This document shows, piece by piece, positions 1 to 11,001 of a stretch of 43,896 bases of DNA (position 1 is the stretch's first letter; each line of letters starts with the position of its first letter). A program made the position numbers and the translations under genes. This stretch comes from Byssochlamys sp. IMV 00236 (taxonomy: Eukaryota > Ascomycota > Eurotiomycetes > Eurotiales > Thermoascaceae). The notes beneath the pieces were generated by a model, which saw only the letters and a list, made by a program, of their open reading frames with translations, had not been told where the DNA came from and made no database searches. The stretch lies in assembly GCA_001931875.2 (NCBI GenBank), contig MSJH02000014.1, positions 1 through 43,896 of the forward strand, in the 5' to 3' direction.

Positions 1-490
1 TAATTGTAGTCTCCAAAAGGATTAAGCATAAATCGAAAGCTATCAATAATTTTTAAAATATGAGTTTCTCCCTCCTTTTTGTTTATGTGCAAGCCATTAT
101 TACTTTGCATTCACAAATCTCTCTTTATTATAGGGCTGGTAACTTGTAATCTTTTGTCGTCGAATGATAGGCTGAGGCCGTTGTCTTTGAGGGAATGAAA
201 AGTTGAGCAAGTGGTTTAGTGAGACTCTTCCTTTCCTGTCTGTAGTGCCACCTGTCTGTTGAGCTATTTGAACAAGGTCTAGCTGTTCTTCAATGTCATT
301 ATTGTTATTGTTGTTGGTAGATCTGTTTCTTTTTTCTAATGGAATATAAAAAGTTAATTATATACATGTTGGACAAGGTTTTTTTTCCTTATTTACGATG
401 GCGCCTTCTTTTGCTGCCGTTATGGTTACTATTGTTGTTGTTATTTCTGTGACTATTGGAAGGAACAAAGCTAGGTGCGTTTGCGTTCAT
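1..490 (-). CDS. RNF10/Mag2-like RING E3 ligase, N-terminal part (gene runs off the left edge)
   Basis: Three exons are visible: 490-397, 335-104 and 39-1, joined by GT-AG introns with continuous frame. The 5' exon starts at the only suitable ATG (490-488) and encodes an Asn/Ser/Arg-rich leader followed by an Asn run. Exon 2 carries the motif SLNHLLNFSF, then a basic stretch and YNKERFVNA; the last junction restores VNANFRF. This order (LNHLLNF followed by NKERFVNANFRF) is what I know from the region ahead of the RING finger in RNF10/Mag2 proteins, which are ubiquitin ligases acting on stalled ribosomes. The RING itself would lie left of the window and is not seen, so the assignment rests on the N-terminal motifs alone. 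The gene is transcribed away from the Ysc84-like gene. Confidence 0.6.
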
Positions 491-1423
491 CTCGAGAATA
501 ATAAGGGCAAGAGTGACAGGGAGGTATAAACAAATATAAATAAAATTAACAAGAGGTATGTATACACATAAAAAGCAAAGGTAGAGCTAATCGGTGACTA
601 TACAATAATATACAAGGGCTTTTTTTTTCTTCTTCTAAAAGACAAGAGAAAAAAAAAGAGAAAATTCGCGGGAAATGACGTAAAAAGACCAATTTCACAT
701 ATACGCTTTTTGTCGCTGTGACTTGCAGCATTATGTATCAACTGTATTATAAATTCAATAAAAACACCGAGTGTAGAGTGATAGTTCCTTATCATAAAAC
801 ATTATCCATTACAATGTATCGTCTCTTTTCTTTTTTAAATACATCATTGGTAGCTTTATTCACGAGCTGACGTTGTCTTTGTGTATATATCTAAAACTCT
901 TGTGCTTTATACGACTGCGTTACTGTAATGCTTTGTCCCGAATTTAAAACAGACAAAGAACTCGGCAGCACAAGAGTAAAGTGAGTCTTTTGTGGATAAG
1001 AAGAAGTTAAGCGTATTTTGACATATCACCTTAAAGAATCCCACTAGTAACTGACATATATTAGCGAAAACTCGACATATGTCTATTGTAAAATAGTTAT
1101 TTGCCCACATATCCTTATACGAACCTCCACCTTGTTTCTCTTTATATCATCTTCTTTTATCACAAATTCTTATGAAGGGCAATTGAACGTAAACAATGAA
1201 GACTATATTACTACTACCAAAAAAAAAAGACTCGACTCAATTATTTGTATTATGTGTAGAATCAGCCCTACAATAACCTATGACACCATTCTTTTAGAAA
1301 AGAGAGAGAAACGCTTGGCAACGAAAAAAGTGTAATATGCTGCACAGGGTGACTTTATGTCATCATTTCCCGAATTTCATTTTAAGCTTTTTCTTTTCTT
1401 TTTTTTCTCTTTTTTTCTTTATT
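491..1423. other. Intergenic region between divergent genes (933 bp)
   Basis: This stretch separates the leftward RNF10-like start from the rightward Ysc84-like start, so it should hold both promoters. It is AT-rich, with a pyrimidine/purine tract near 620-660 and a T/C-rich tract directly before the ATG at 1424. Short open frames on both strands lack recognisable motifs, consistent splice sites or coding-like composition. No tRNA-like fold was found. Confidence 0.6.
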
Positions 1424-2974
1424 ATGAAAAAAACAAAGAATTTTGCTTCAAGTGTTACCTCTTCTATCAATTCCCCTATACCCACCAACTTGGAAGGTAC
1501 CGCTCTAAACATAAATAATTCCTTACAAGTTTGATGTATACACTATATACTGTAAATAGGCGAATGTAAGAAAGCTGCCAAGATATTGAATAGCTTCATC
1601 GGTAAGAAAAACACAAGGAAAGAAAACACCCTTCTTATACATCAATATAGACCCTGGTGAAGGATTAGACAAGATAATCCCGGCTAGTATTTTGGAAAAA
1701 GCACAAGGATTAGCTATCTATACAGTACTTAAGGCTGGATTCTTATTTTCTGGACGAGCAGGCAGCGGTCTCGTGGTTGCTAGGTAAAAAAAAAAAAAAG
1801 CAAAAAAAAAACAATGAGCTCGTGATGCTAACGATGACTTACATTTGTCATCATACAATAGGCTACCAGATGGTGGTAAATATAACAAACAGAGAGAGAG
1901 AGAGAGGATAACACGAGCAATGATATAGAAAGACATGTGTAACTTGTATAAAAATAGGATGGTCAGCTCCTTCAGCAATTGGAACAGGCGGTATAGGTGC
2001 AGGCGGACAGATCGGTGCTGAGTTAACAGATTTCGTATTGGTCTTGAATACAAAGGAAGCAGTTAAAACCTTTAGTCAAGTTGGTAATGTCACTTTGGGC
2101 GGCAATGTATCAGGTTTGTTGTAAAACTCTTCCCTTATTTGGAAATAGTGTTAAACACATATATAGTGGCTGCTGGTCCTATCGGTCGAAACGCAGAAGC
2201 TTCTGGATCAGCTAGTTTGAAGCATATTGCAGCGATTTACTCTTATAGTAAGACGCGAGGATTATTTGCAGGTGTCTCACTTGAAGGATCAGTTGTCGTG
2301 ACACGTTCGGATGCAAATGAAAAATTTTATGGTAGACGAGTGACGGCAAAAGAATTGTTGAACGGTACAGTTCCACCTCCTCCAGAGGCAGACGCGCTTT
2401 ATAGAGCCTTGAACGCCAAGTTTCACACATTAGGAACTCAGACTTATGCACGAAGTTTGGCAGAAAATAACGGAACGCTGAGCCGAAACCAAACGTTCAA
2501 GAGTACAAATATATCAGCACCAGGCACACTCAGATCTCCTCCACCTCTTCGACAGCAACAACCCGTCGGATACGGCGCGCCCATGCCTCCATCCTACCAA
2601 TCACCACCCCCTATGCAGCAGCCTCCTAGCTATAACCCATCTTACAATAACTATTCACCAAACAATTATAGCAATAATAACTATGGAACGGATGTTAAAC
2701 GCGCCCCTCCACCTCCACCTCCTAGTAGAAAACCCGTGGTTCCAAGTCAACCTACGGCCAGAGCCATTTATGCGTTCGAAGGACAGCAAGACGGTGACTT
2801 GAGTTTCCAAGAAGGTGAGATCATTACGATCATTCAAAAGAGTGACAGCCAAGATGATTGGTGGACAGGAAAGATAGGCAATAGACAAGGCGTGGTAAGT
2901 ACAATGTGCCTATTTACGTTCATAATAGTAAATGATTTTTTTAGTTCCCTGCAAACTATGTACAATTACAATAA
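1424..2974 (+). CDS. Ysc84/SH3YL1-family actin-patch protein with C-terminal SH3 domain
   Basis: Seven exons: 1424-1496, 1560-1601, 1651-1783, 1862-1875, 1958-2113, 2167-2894, 2945-2974 (391 aa). Residues about 20-215 form the Ysc84 (lipid- and actin-binding) domain, with SPIPTNL then ECKKAAKIL at the start, AGFLFSGRAGSG in the core and VAAGPIGRNAEA after exon 5. A Pro/Asn/Tyr-rich linker follows, with a PPPPPP tract and RKPVVP. The SH3 domain spans about 337-388, with the ALYDF-like AIYAFEG, the DDWW pair and the closing FPANYV, which is split over the last intron. In yeast (Lsb3/Lsb4) and animals (SH3YL1) such proteins act at cortical actin patches during endocytosis. Exon 4 is only 14 nt, and without it the LPDG-G turn of the domain is lost. 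The start is chosen because it directly precedes the conserved SPIPTNL segment. Confidence 0.9.
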
Positions 2975-3167
2975 CAAAAAATCCCATTGAATAAATGCTG
3001 AGTCATGCAAAAAATTGGGGGGAGTTACCACATTTAAACTATTCGCGGGAAGAGAAAAATTCAGATAGAGTAATCATATTTACCCAGGCTTTAAATATAT
3101 TTATAATGTTTAATTATAAATCGTACCTTTTTTTTTTCTTTCTTTCTTTCTCTACTTCTTTTCAAAC

Positions 3168-4605
3168 ATGGCAACTCAAAATTTAATTGATCTTAATACC
3201 CTTTCACCCAAATTTAAAGATCTTTATGCAAAAGCAAAAGACTTTGTAGAGGTAAAACAAATAGAAAATATAAGAGTTACAGCGTATTGAATTATATGTG
3301 TGTAGAATGATTGTATTCCTGCTGAAAAGACATATGAACTTCAAATGGGACAAAATGAAAATCGATGGAAGATAGTTCCGCCTGTGATTGAAGAATTAAA
3401 AGCCAAGGCCAAATCACTTGGACTTTGGAACCTTTTCTTAGGTCGAGATTATCCTGAAGGCGCTGGCTTGACCAATGTCGAATATGCCTTGATTGCTGAA
3501 CTCACCGGTCGTTCTCCCAAAATTGCACCTGAAGCCATGAACTGTTCTGCTCCTGATACAGGCAATATGGGTAAAAAAAGAAAAAAGAAAAAAAGAAAAA
3601 AAAGAAAAAGAGATATATTCATGCAACTTTTTTTTGATAGAGGTTTTTGCTAAATATGGCACACCCGCACAAAAGAAGAAATGGCTCGAGCCTCTTTTGC
3701 AAGGCAAGATTCGATCCGCCTTTGCCATGACTGAACCTCGTGTGGCTTCTTCAGACGCAACCAACATTGAAACAAACATTCGTCGTGAAGGTAACGAGTA
3801 CGTGATCAATGGTTTGAAATGGTGGATCTCAGGCGCAGGTGATCCTCGATGCGCTGTCTACTTGGTCATGGGCAAGACCGATCCTGACAATAAACACAAA
3901 CATCGTCAACAGAGTTTAGTCATTGTGCCTGCCGACACACCTGGTATCACCGTTGTGCGTCCTATGAAGGTCTTTGGCTTTGACGACGCTCCCGAAGGTC
4001 ACTGTGAGATCGTGTTTAAGGATGTTCGTGTGCCTGTAGATAACATCATCTTGGGCGAAGGTCGTGGATTTGAAGTGATTCAAGGTCGTTTAGGTCCTGG
4101 CCGTATTCATCACTGTATGCGTTGTATTGGTATGGCCGAACGCGCTCTTGACCTCATGTTGAACCGTGTGACAGATACGACCCGTCGCACGTTTGGCAAG
4201 GTACTTGCCGAACACGGCACGATTGTTGCTGATATCGCTACCTCTCGTATCGAAATCGACCAGGCTCGTTATTTAGTGCTCAGCGCTGCTCGTAAGATTG
4301 ATGAAGCCAAGGCGAAGGGTGCTATGAAGGAAATCGGTATGGCCAAGATCGTCGTCCCCACCATGACCTTGAACGTCCTGGACCGTGCCATGCAGGCTCA
4401 TGGCGCTGCTGGTATTTCACAAGATACACCTCTTGCTCACTTTTACGCTTCTGCGCGTACCTTGCGTTATGCTGATGGTCCTGATGAAGTACATCGTGCT
4501 CAGGTCGGAAAGATCGAGCTACGTCGTGCCGAAGAAGTTGCTGCCAAGATAAAGGCTCAAAAGGAAAAGGCTGACCGTCTCGCTTCTGAAAAGGCAAAAC
4601 TTTAA
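3168..4605 (+). CDS. ACAD10/11-like acyl-CoA dehydrogenase, probably peroxisomal
   Basis: Three exons: 3168-3251, 3306-3570, 3641-4605 (437 aa). FAD-dependent acyl-CoA dehydrogenases introduce the 2,3 double bond in fatty acyl-CoA. The three-part fold is visible: an N-terminal helical domain ([19 protein letters not shown]), the middle beta domain with [17 protein letters not shown] and WWISGAG (residues about 140-190), and a C-terminal helical domain with RTFGK, the AHGAAGIS segment and the [10 protein letters not shown] flavin-binding stretch. The enzyme is a stand-alone dehydrogenase; the kinase-like domain fused in animal ACAD10/11 is absent. The last three residues are AKL, a PTS1-type peroxisomal signal, which fits beta-oxidation in fungi. 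Codon choice is biased (CGT, GGT, AAG, GTC), suggesting high expression. Its end faces the GH9 gene 102 bp away. Confidence 0.93.
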
Positions 4606-4616
4606 GTTTCTTGTTT

Positions 4617-4622
4617 AATAAA
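4617..4622 (+). terminator. AATAAA polyadenylation signal of the acyl-CoA dehydrogenase gene
   Basis: A canonical AATAAA lies 11 bp after the stop codon, in a 102 bp gap shared with the convergent GH9 gene. Confidence 0.5.
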
Positions 4623-4707
4623 TGCATGCATTTGAAGTAAAAAAGAAGGAAAAAAGGGTCTTTATTTTTGTCTATTTGGTCTATAGGAGAGAGAGAGAGA
4701 GAGCGTA

Positions 4708-6725
4708 CTAAAATGCACATACAAAATATAATGCAATTATGATGGCGGCAAAGGTTGCGTAAAGAGGAGTAGGAGAAGAAATAGCAGATGATTCGATACG
4801 CTCTAGTTCAACGTTCCCTTTCTTGTCTACAGATTCTGCAAGTTTAGCATTCTGTATTATGACACCAAGAGCAACAGCCTTGTGAGTTCCCTGGCCCGGA
4901 TAAAGTACTTCCAAAGACTGGTGTAATTCTTCAAGAGGCGTCGTAAGTAGCTTCCAAGAGTAAGAAGACTTCATCTCGCCACGAGGGCACCCTTTGTTAC
5001 ATGTATGGTAACAATCATCAGCGGGCCAAGCAGGAGGCTTTGACGCATTTGGATGGTCCCAGCCCAAGTCGAGTCCACAATCAGTGTAAGGTTCAAAGTT
5101 GGTTGCTCCGTAATAGTCTATGAGACCTGCGATGGCGCCAGTCCAGGCTGCGTTGTAGTCCTGAGTGACTTCAGAGTACTCGTAGTTTGATCGATCATCA
5201 TACCAAGAATCATCAATATTGGGACCTCCTTCGACAGCACCATAGAGGATGAAACGTTGATTGGTCTTGCTCTCGGTGAAATCCCTTTCAACCTCGTCTT
5301 GAGTAGCACCACGGAGAGGATAGTCAATGTAGGCATTATAAGACGCCTTATGATATGGTTTTGCTGGATAGTTATCACCAAAGCCGACAACCCAGCTGTA
5401 TCCATAGTCACCTAGGGCATAATTGATCTGTTGAATGGCAAAGTTGGTCAAATCCTTGGCTTGAGGCTTATCGTAGCCGATCAGTTTAGCAAAGGCCATC
5501 ATCAGGAAGGCAACATTACCAGAGTACCCGACCGAACCCCAGTGATCGATGTAGGCCAGCCCACGAGGAGTAAACTTGACAATCTGCTTTGGCCCAGGCA
5601 AGAACTGAGCAAAGTATTCGATAGCATTATCATAAAACATGCCGTCCTTCGTGATGGCATACAACAACACGTGAAGTCCACCACCCTTTTCGTCCCAAGA
5701 GTACTCTGCCCAAGAGTCAGTCACGTTCAGATACCACTTTTTAGCTTCGTTCAGGTAAAATTCGTCCTTGGTGGCTGCGTAGATCCAAGCTGCACTCCAT
5801 GCCAATTCGTCCACGTATCCGGTAGATGGATACCAGAAGGTAGCCCACTGTAGAGGGTTTTGTTTGGAGGTAACATAACTACCGAGATTCTCGGAAGCAA
5901 ACTTGTATAATCGCTTAGCGTGGTCAATGAGATTGTCAGCATAGGTAGCATTGTACTTTTGCCAGGCAACGGATACAGCGGCAAGGGCAGCACTGTATTC
6001 ACCGGCGATTTCAGAGGATGGATTATCGGGCGTGATATAGGTTGCTTTATGAGGCAGACCTGTAGGCACCCACTCCTCGTATTCTTCAGGTGGTCCCCAG
6101 TAGTTGAAGTCGACGTCCCATCCGATGACTTTGGAAATAGGACCTAGGGCAGAGATACCCAATTGTCCAACAATGTGCGTATCATTATAATGTGCATTCA
6201 CAAGATAATCTATTAAAAAAAAGTTCCGGTATAAGTGGATCAATGAAAAAAAAAAAACTCCTATGATTCATATTTGTATACTTTACCTGCTCCCCATTTG
6301 AGTAATTCCAACCCTTCGGCGAGTTCGTCTACAGAATTCATGGCATCTTCAAAAATCATGATATTGAATGCGAGTTGAGTTGTAGCCCAACCGAGAGGCA
6401 ATCCCCATTTCATAGTATTTGCTGCTTCATACCAAGCACGAGAGAGATCTTCACCATATTCACCAACGCAGATTTTGCAGGAATCGGATCGCCAGGCTAA
6501 TCGCTGATAGGGCAAATTACCGGACTTTTGAGCATGATAAAAGAGATAACTCTTGTGAAGGACTTCTGCATAATTGTATTTTGGCGTTGATGGTGCCACA
6601 TAAGGACCACTCATAGGTGGTAGCGGAGGATATTGCAGTGGACTCCAAGGAAGTGGATCATCTGCAGAGACTATGGGCATGACGGCCACAGCAAGAGCAA
6701 GTAGCCATGGAGTTTTAAAATGCAT
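4708..6725 (-). CDS. Glycoside hydrolase family 9 protein (endoglucanase-like), secreted and probably membrane-anchored
   Basis: Two exons: 6725-6287 and 6209-4708 (646 aa). GH9 enzymes are inverting glucanases with an (alpha/alpha)6 barrel. Residues 1-21 look like a signal peptide. The N-terminal active-site region reads RAWYEAANTMKWGLP (97-110), aligning with the family motif YYDAGDxxKFGLP. The C-terminal signature is intact: W482-x-D484, then Y489, E493, T495 and N499-A (SEVTQDYNA), with E493 as the expected general acid. The region equivalent to PHHR reads PYHK. The last about 20 residues are hydrophobic after a Ser/Pro-rich stretch, suggesting a GPI anchor or tail membrane segment. The canonical DAGD pair that supplies the catalytic base is replaced by EAAN, so hydrolytic activity is uncertain. 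The intron lies in LLKWGAD-YLVNA. Confidence 0.88.
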
Positions 6726-6830
6726 TTTGTTATAAAGTAAAACAAAAGGAAAAGGAAGATAAATGTCATATTTATTTTTTTACAATATTTAGGAAACAAC
6801 TTGGATCCAGATTGAAATTTTCCCAATTCT

Positions 6831-6838
6831 TTTATATA
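6831..6838 (-). promoter_or_regulatory. Possible TATA box of the GH9 gene
   Basis: TATATAAA on the minus strand, about 106 bp before the GH9 ATG. It lies within the short gap to the next minus-strand gene, so it is the only TATA-like candidate there. AT-rich context makes chance occurrence likely. Confidence 0.3.
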
Positions 6839-6865
6839 TGCACACATTACAATAAATAAATTATA

Positions 6866-7249
6866 TTATACAACACATCTCGAAATATTCATTAGGATTT
6901 TCGCAGCCTATATTTTTTGATGACACACACAAAAAAAAAATGTCAAAAAAATTTTTTTTTTTTTGTTTTCTTTGTTTACCTCAATCACTTGGCTTTCAGA
7001 GCACATTTCGTCTTCATAAGCAAATGATGCCAACGTCGCTGCTGCCGTAGATACATCATCATAATGTTGTTGTTGTTGTTGTTGTTTAAGTAAAGGTGGC
7101 AATGGGAGATGATAGCCAGGTAAAGAAGAAGGCGGAGGTAAGATAAATGTTTGTTTATCCTTTGAGAATAAAGGTAATGCATCCTGTTTGTGAATCAATT
7201 CACTTTCTGATGCTGATGATGATGATCTGTTGTAAGTGGTTGATGGCAT
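6866..7249 (-). CDS. Small Gln-rich protein of unknown function
   Basis: Two exons are proposed: 7249-6980 and 6907-6866 (103 aa). The first exon ends GAG followed by a good GTAAAC donor. A run of T/A and then an ATATAG acceptor lead to a short final exon coding AAKILMNISR and stopping at 6868-6866. The protein has a Ser-rich start, a Pro/Leu-rich middle, a run of six Gln (about residues 56-61) and an acidic patch (YEDEM) before VIEAAKILM, a probable amphipathic helix. I do not recognise the family. Without splicing the frame would run into low-complexity intron sequence, which favours the spliced model. The gene is divergent from the SANT-like gene. Confidence 0.5.
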
Positions 7250-8241
7250 GATGATGTATTAATGATTAAAATGAATAAATATAAAAAAAAAAAGAAAAAA
7301 GAAAAGAGAAAAGAGAAAGAGAGAGAGAGAGACAGACAACAATACGTAAAATATAAATCTAAAAAAAAAGCACTAAAAGGATACATAAGTGAGAGCTTAA
7401 ATGGCGGTAGTTGAATTTTTTTCTTTCCCTTTCTTTCTTTCTCTTTCTTTTTTGCTGCGTAAAATATATATATAAAAAAAAAATAACCAAAGCAGGTGGA
7501 ACCAGTCTCAACGATAAAAGGCGCGTAGGGAAATAATTATAAAAAGATTAATTAATCCCTCTCTCTCTCTTTTTGACTATCTTTTACTCAAAAAAGACAA
7601 AGTTGGTTAGATAAAAAAAAATATAAAGTTTCGTTTACGCACAATAAAGCAAGTTACATGTGACATGATGTTTTTCAAAATTGTTCATTATTGTTATGGT
7701 TGCTATGACCGCGAAAAAAAAAAAGGAGGGGAAGTTGCCATGACAAAAATAAAGATGCCGTTGTATGATATAGTTTTAATAAAAATCGCCATGTTTTTGA
7801 AATTTGCCAATGAAATGACAACTATATTGATCGCATAAATAAGAAAAACTACAAGGATGCATAACAAAAGGCTCAAGACGATAAGTTTCAGAATTAAAAA
7901 AAAAGTATTCACAAATTCTGGACCTTCAGTGACTTCTGTTACACAAGGTTATTTATTACTTTTTTGTTCATTTCCAGCAGACGAGAGAGAAATGTATAAA
8001 AAGGAACCAATCAGTGGCATAGTAGAAAAAAGGGAAAGGGCCGATCACTGCTAAATTAAGCGAGAGAGGAGTGGGACGGAAGGGGGAAAAGTACAGAAAT
8101 AGTAAATGAACAGAAATAGGATCGACGAGTATTGATTGGTGTTGAAAAATATTTCCAAAGAGTTCCTTTTTTCTCTTCTTGTCGCCTTTTTTTTTTCATT
8201 TCCTTTTCTTTTCTTCCCTCTTTTTCAGGAAATACAAAATA
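7250..8241. promoter_or_regulatory. Intergenic region between the Gln-rich and SANT-like genes (992 bp)
   Basis: This is a divergent promoter region. It contains long purine and pyrimidine tracts (7280-7335, 7420-7450, 7555-7572, 8160-8228), A runs, and a TTTTTCAG directly before the SANT-like start codon that looks like a 3' splice site of a 5' UTR intron. No RNA gene or mobile element was recognised. Confidence 0.5.
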
Positions 8242-9375
8242 ATGTTAATGATGGCACCTTTTACAACGCCTACACCACCATCAACTAAAGGAAAGAAGCC
8301 ATATAAGAGCTGGTTAAAGGATGGAGTGAATGGTGGTCCTTCATCTATGGATGTGTTGGTCAACTGGTTATCAAAAAAGTCAAATTACGCCAAATGGAAA
8401 GGAGATGACTGCGAAAGAATACCCAAAAAGTCATTATTAGAAAGCATTATTGACGAAATGAGAGAAGTGGGTATCTATCACCGTTTAGCCAAGGATGTGG
8501 CTTCAAAAATATCAACCTTACAAGCAAATTATCGGTTGGCTCGCGAATGGAGAGAAGTTGATGGTAAAAAACTACTTGAAAGTGGAGCAACAGAAGAAGC
8601 CGTCCATGGTAAGAGTTTTTCTTTTTTTCTTAAAAAAAAAAAAAAGGACCCAGATTAATTTTTTTTACTAGAGGAGCTATTGAAGAGATTTCCTTATTGG
8701 GATGCGTTACATGAAGTATTCAGTAGTAATCGAACCTCTGCATGGCCCATGTCAATAAGTAGTATCACACACACAGAAAAACAACAACAACAACAACAAC
8801 AAACAGAAGAAGATGAAGAAGATCTTTTTAAATTAGATGATGTTACCTTGAAGAAAAGACGTCGATTGAGTGACAGCCATGTGGAAACATCAAATAACAC
8901 ATCTCTTGCCAACAGTCCGACTCACTCTACACAATCATTACCTGCTATCAGTCATCCTAATAATAATAATAATAATAATAATAATCTTGCAACTCCTCCT
9001 TTTACTTCTAATAATTATAAATTTACAAACTCACCACCTCTAGTGATCCGCCCTCTGCCACGTGTATTACCACCCGCCAACCATTATTTTGATCCTCAAC
9101 CACATCATTATAATAATGCACCATTAACACCTCAGCCTTCAAGAGATGTCCTTGCCGAATCACTTATTCAAGTGACACGTGAAAAAGAGGCAGGTAGAAT
9201 GAAAAGATCGCAAGAAATGCTTCAATTCTTGAGAGAAAAAAGACTAGAAAGAGATCAACTGCTGCTAGAACGAGAAATCACAAAACGAGTGAAAGCAAAG
9301 GCCGATCTTGTCAAACACTTAATTGAAGCAGGATTCGATAAAGAAGCTATTGCAGAGCAATTGAATAAACTATAA
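8242..9375 (+). CDS. Myb/SANT-like DNA-binding domain protein, likely transcription factor
   Basis: Two exons: 8242-8608 and 8672-9375 (356 aa). Residues about 20-150 contain a trihelix-like domain: SWLKDGVNGG, LVNWLSKKSNYAKWKGD, then IPKKSLLESIIDEMREVGI-RLAKDVASKI and LARE. It continues across the splice junction into EELLKRFPYWDALHEVF. This layout (a W-x(n)-W-x-G helix set with a following phosphobinding Ser/Lys stretch) is typical of Myb/SANT-like domains in fungal regulators. A Gln run, an acidic patch, a KKRRR stretch (possible nuclear signal), an Asn run and a C-terminal coiled coil rich in Glu/Arg/Lys (residues about 290-345) follow. The upstream in-frame ATG at 8179 is rejected because the intervening TTTTTCAG looks like a splice acceptor. 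Target genes cannot be inferred. Confidence 0.75.
8780..8985. repeat. CAA and AAT trinucleotide repeats inside the SANT-like gene
   Basis: A (CAA)n run near 8780-8800 codes for Gln and an (AAT)n run near 8960-8985 codes for Asn. Both are in frame, so length changes would alter only homopolymer tracts. Confidence 0.8.
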
Positions 9376-10677
9376 AAAAAAATAAAAATGAATTTCTATA
9401 ATTGGTCCTATCCTTTGCCACACCTTGGCGACGGAATGATCCTTTTTTGGTAGCTTGTGCCGAACAATTCATGTCCTTTTTTGTGGGAATGTTCATATCG
9501 GCGTTTAAATGCCTAGCATTTGAAATGATCGACAAAGCAGAAACTTTTTTTGGTTAAAGCCTTTTTTTTTTGCACTATTCCCGAAATCAAAGTCGCATCC
9601 AGCGAATTTGAAAGTTACAAAGATAAAAAAAGCCGTGTTTGTGTTATTTTCTTTGCGGCTGATGACAAGTCAGATGTCGTATCTATAGAAATACCGTCGT
9701 ACAAGAGGGTTTGGCAAATCTATACCTCAGCTTTCTGAAACCTTTTGACAATGTTTAAAACTCTGCACATTTTACAATGTGAAATGAGAGCAATCTGATT
9801 TATACAAAGATGGATCATTTTGCCGATGAACTGTGTGCTTTGAACCTATAAACTACGTTGCTGATGAAAAAGTGTACGCTCATCAGACCATTAGCTCTCA
9901 TACAGAATATCTGCATGGTATACCCTTGCGAGAGCAATTCGGAGTCTGTTATTACACAGATTCCCAAGCTAAAGAATCCAGGCATTCGCATAAGAGAAAC
10001 AGGTTCCAAGCATGGATACACAGTGTACACTGAGCAAGATAAACAAGATTTTTCAAATTGATGTTTGAGAAGGCTTTGAGCAGTAAACAGTTTGAAATTC
10101 ATGTTTGTTCAGTGCATAGATGGGTGATACAATACGATTCTCAATGAACACACAACAGAATTCTTCTAGAATACATTGGTGAGAGACCGTTGATTGTCCT
10201 GGAGTGGTTACTTTAGATCTTCAAGTGGGCCAGGGTTTCGAAAAGTACGCCCCAATCGATTTGTGAAGAGTAAATACAACGTGTTATTGGACAAAAGCAA
10301 TATGATTCTAAACATTTTTAAATACATCGCTTTTATCAAACAATCTTTTATTCAGTGTAGATACGTATGCGCCCATATCAAGAAGTGCCTGCAGTCTTTA
10401 TTTTTCCTATACTATTCAATTCAACATCTAACGATTGCGTGGGATGTGTGTCTTTGCCAAACTTATCAACATTAGCTCTACGAGTCAACTAAAGACCCGT
10501 CCCATATTTTCTGGATGATTATAAATAAATGTGTAATTAGGCTAGCTATCATTATTACTCACAGATACTAAAAAGCATAAATGCTATTGTTTATTCTTTC
10601 GCGTTCAAAACCGCCGACGTTGCCAAACCAATCTGACGTGTTGATGAGATAATCATTATAATAACTCGAGTATAATC

Positions 10678-11001
10678 TTACAGTATGGCATGCATTTTAC
10701 CTTGTGTATCACCAATTGCATTCTGCTTGGCTAACAATTCGCTGTCTTTTTTTTTTTTATCTCTTTCGTTCAATGGATCACTTGCTTTACAACATACGGA
10801 CACGAAGATGTAGTCCACTGCTGATCTTTCTTTCAGCTTGTTACACATTGCTTCTAAAAGTATAATTCCATTAGCGTCGTCTTTTGCAGTTGGAGATTTT
10901 CTAGCATAGCCAATCGTGATGTAATCCTCATCCTTCAAATTATAGATAAGTTTTTGATACACTAGTAAATAGGTGTACACTTGGTGTACGCAAAAATGCA
11001 C
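10678..11001 (-). pseudogene. Fragment of a mobile-element protein with a GYARKS motif
   Basis: A 107-codon frame contains EDYITIGYARKSPTAKDD, then LLEAMCNKLKERS and KASDPLNERD. From memory, a protein family with (Y/F)xRKS followed by LLxxMxxxLxxRS and a later ERD occurs repeatedly in Mucorales genomes as part of transposon-encoded proteins; I could not verify this. Sequence on both sides is broken by stops, so this is a relic and not a working gene. A function beyond mobile-element origin cannot be given. Confidence 0.35.

Noticed and set aside
907..1110. Minus-strand frame of 67 codons in the left intergenic region
   Set aside because: Composition is AT-driven (Phe, Asn, Cys-rich), there is no conserved motif, no matching splice sites, and it lies in a divergent promoter interval.
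5431..5853. Plus-strand open frame of 140 codons opposite the GH9 gene
   Set aside because: It is antisense to a gene with clear GH9 motifs, lacks any recognisable motif, and mirrors the codon bias of the real strand.
8179..8241. N-terminal extension of the SANT-like protein from an upstream ATG
   Set aside because: The extension is a Phe/Ser-rich translation of a pyrimidine tract ending in TTTTTCAG, which looks like an intron 3' end.
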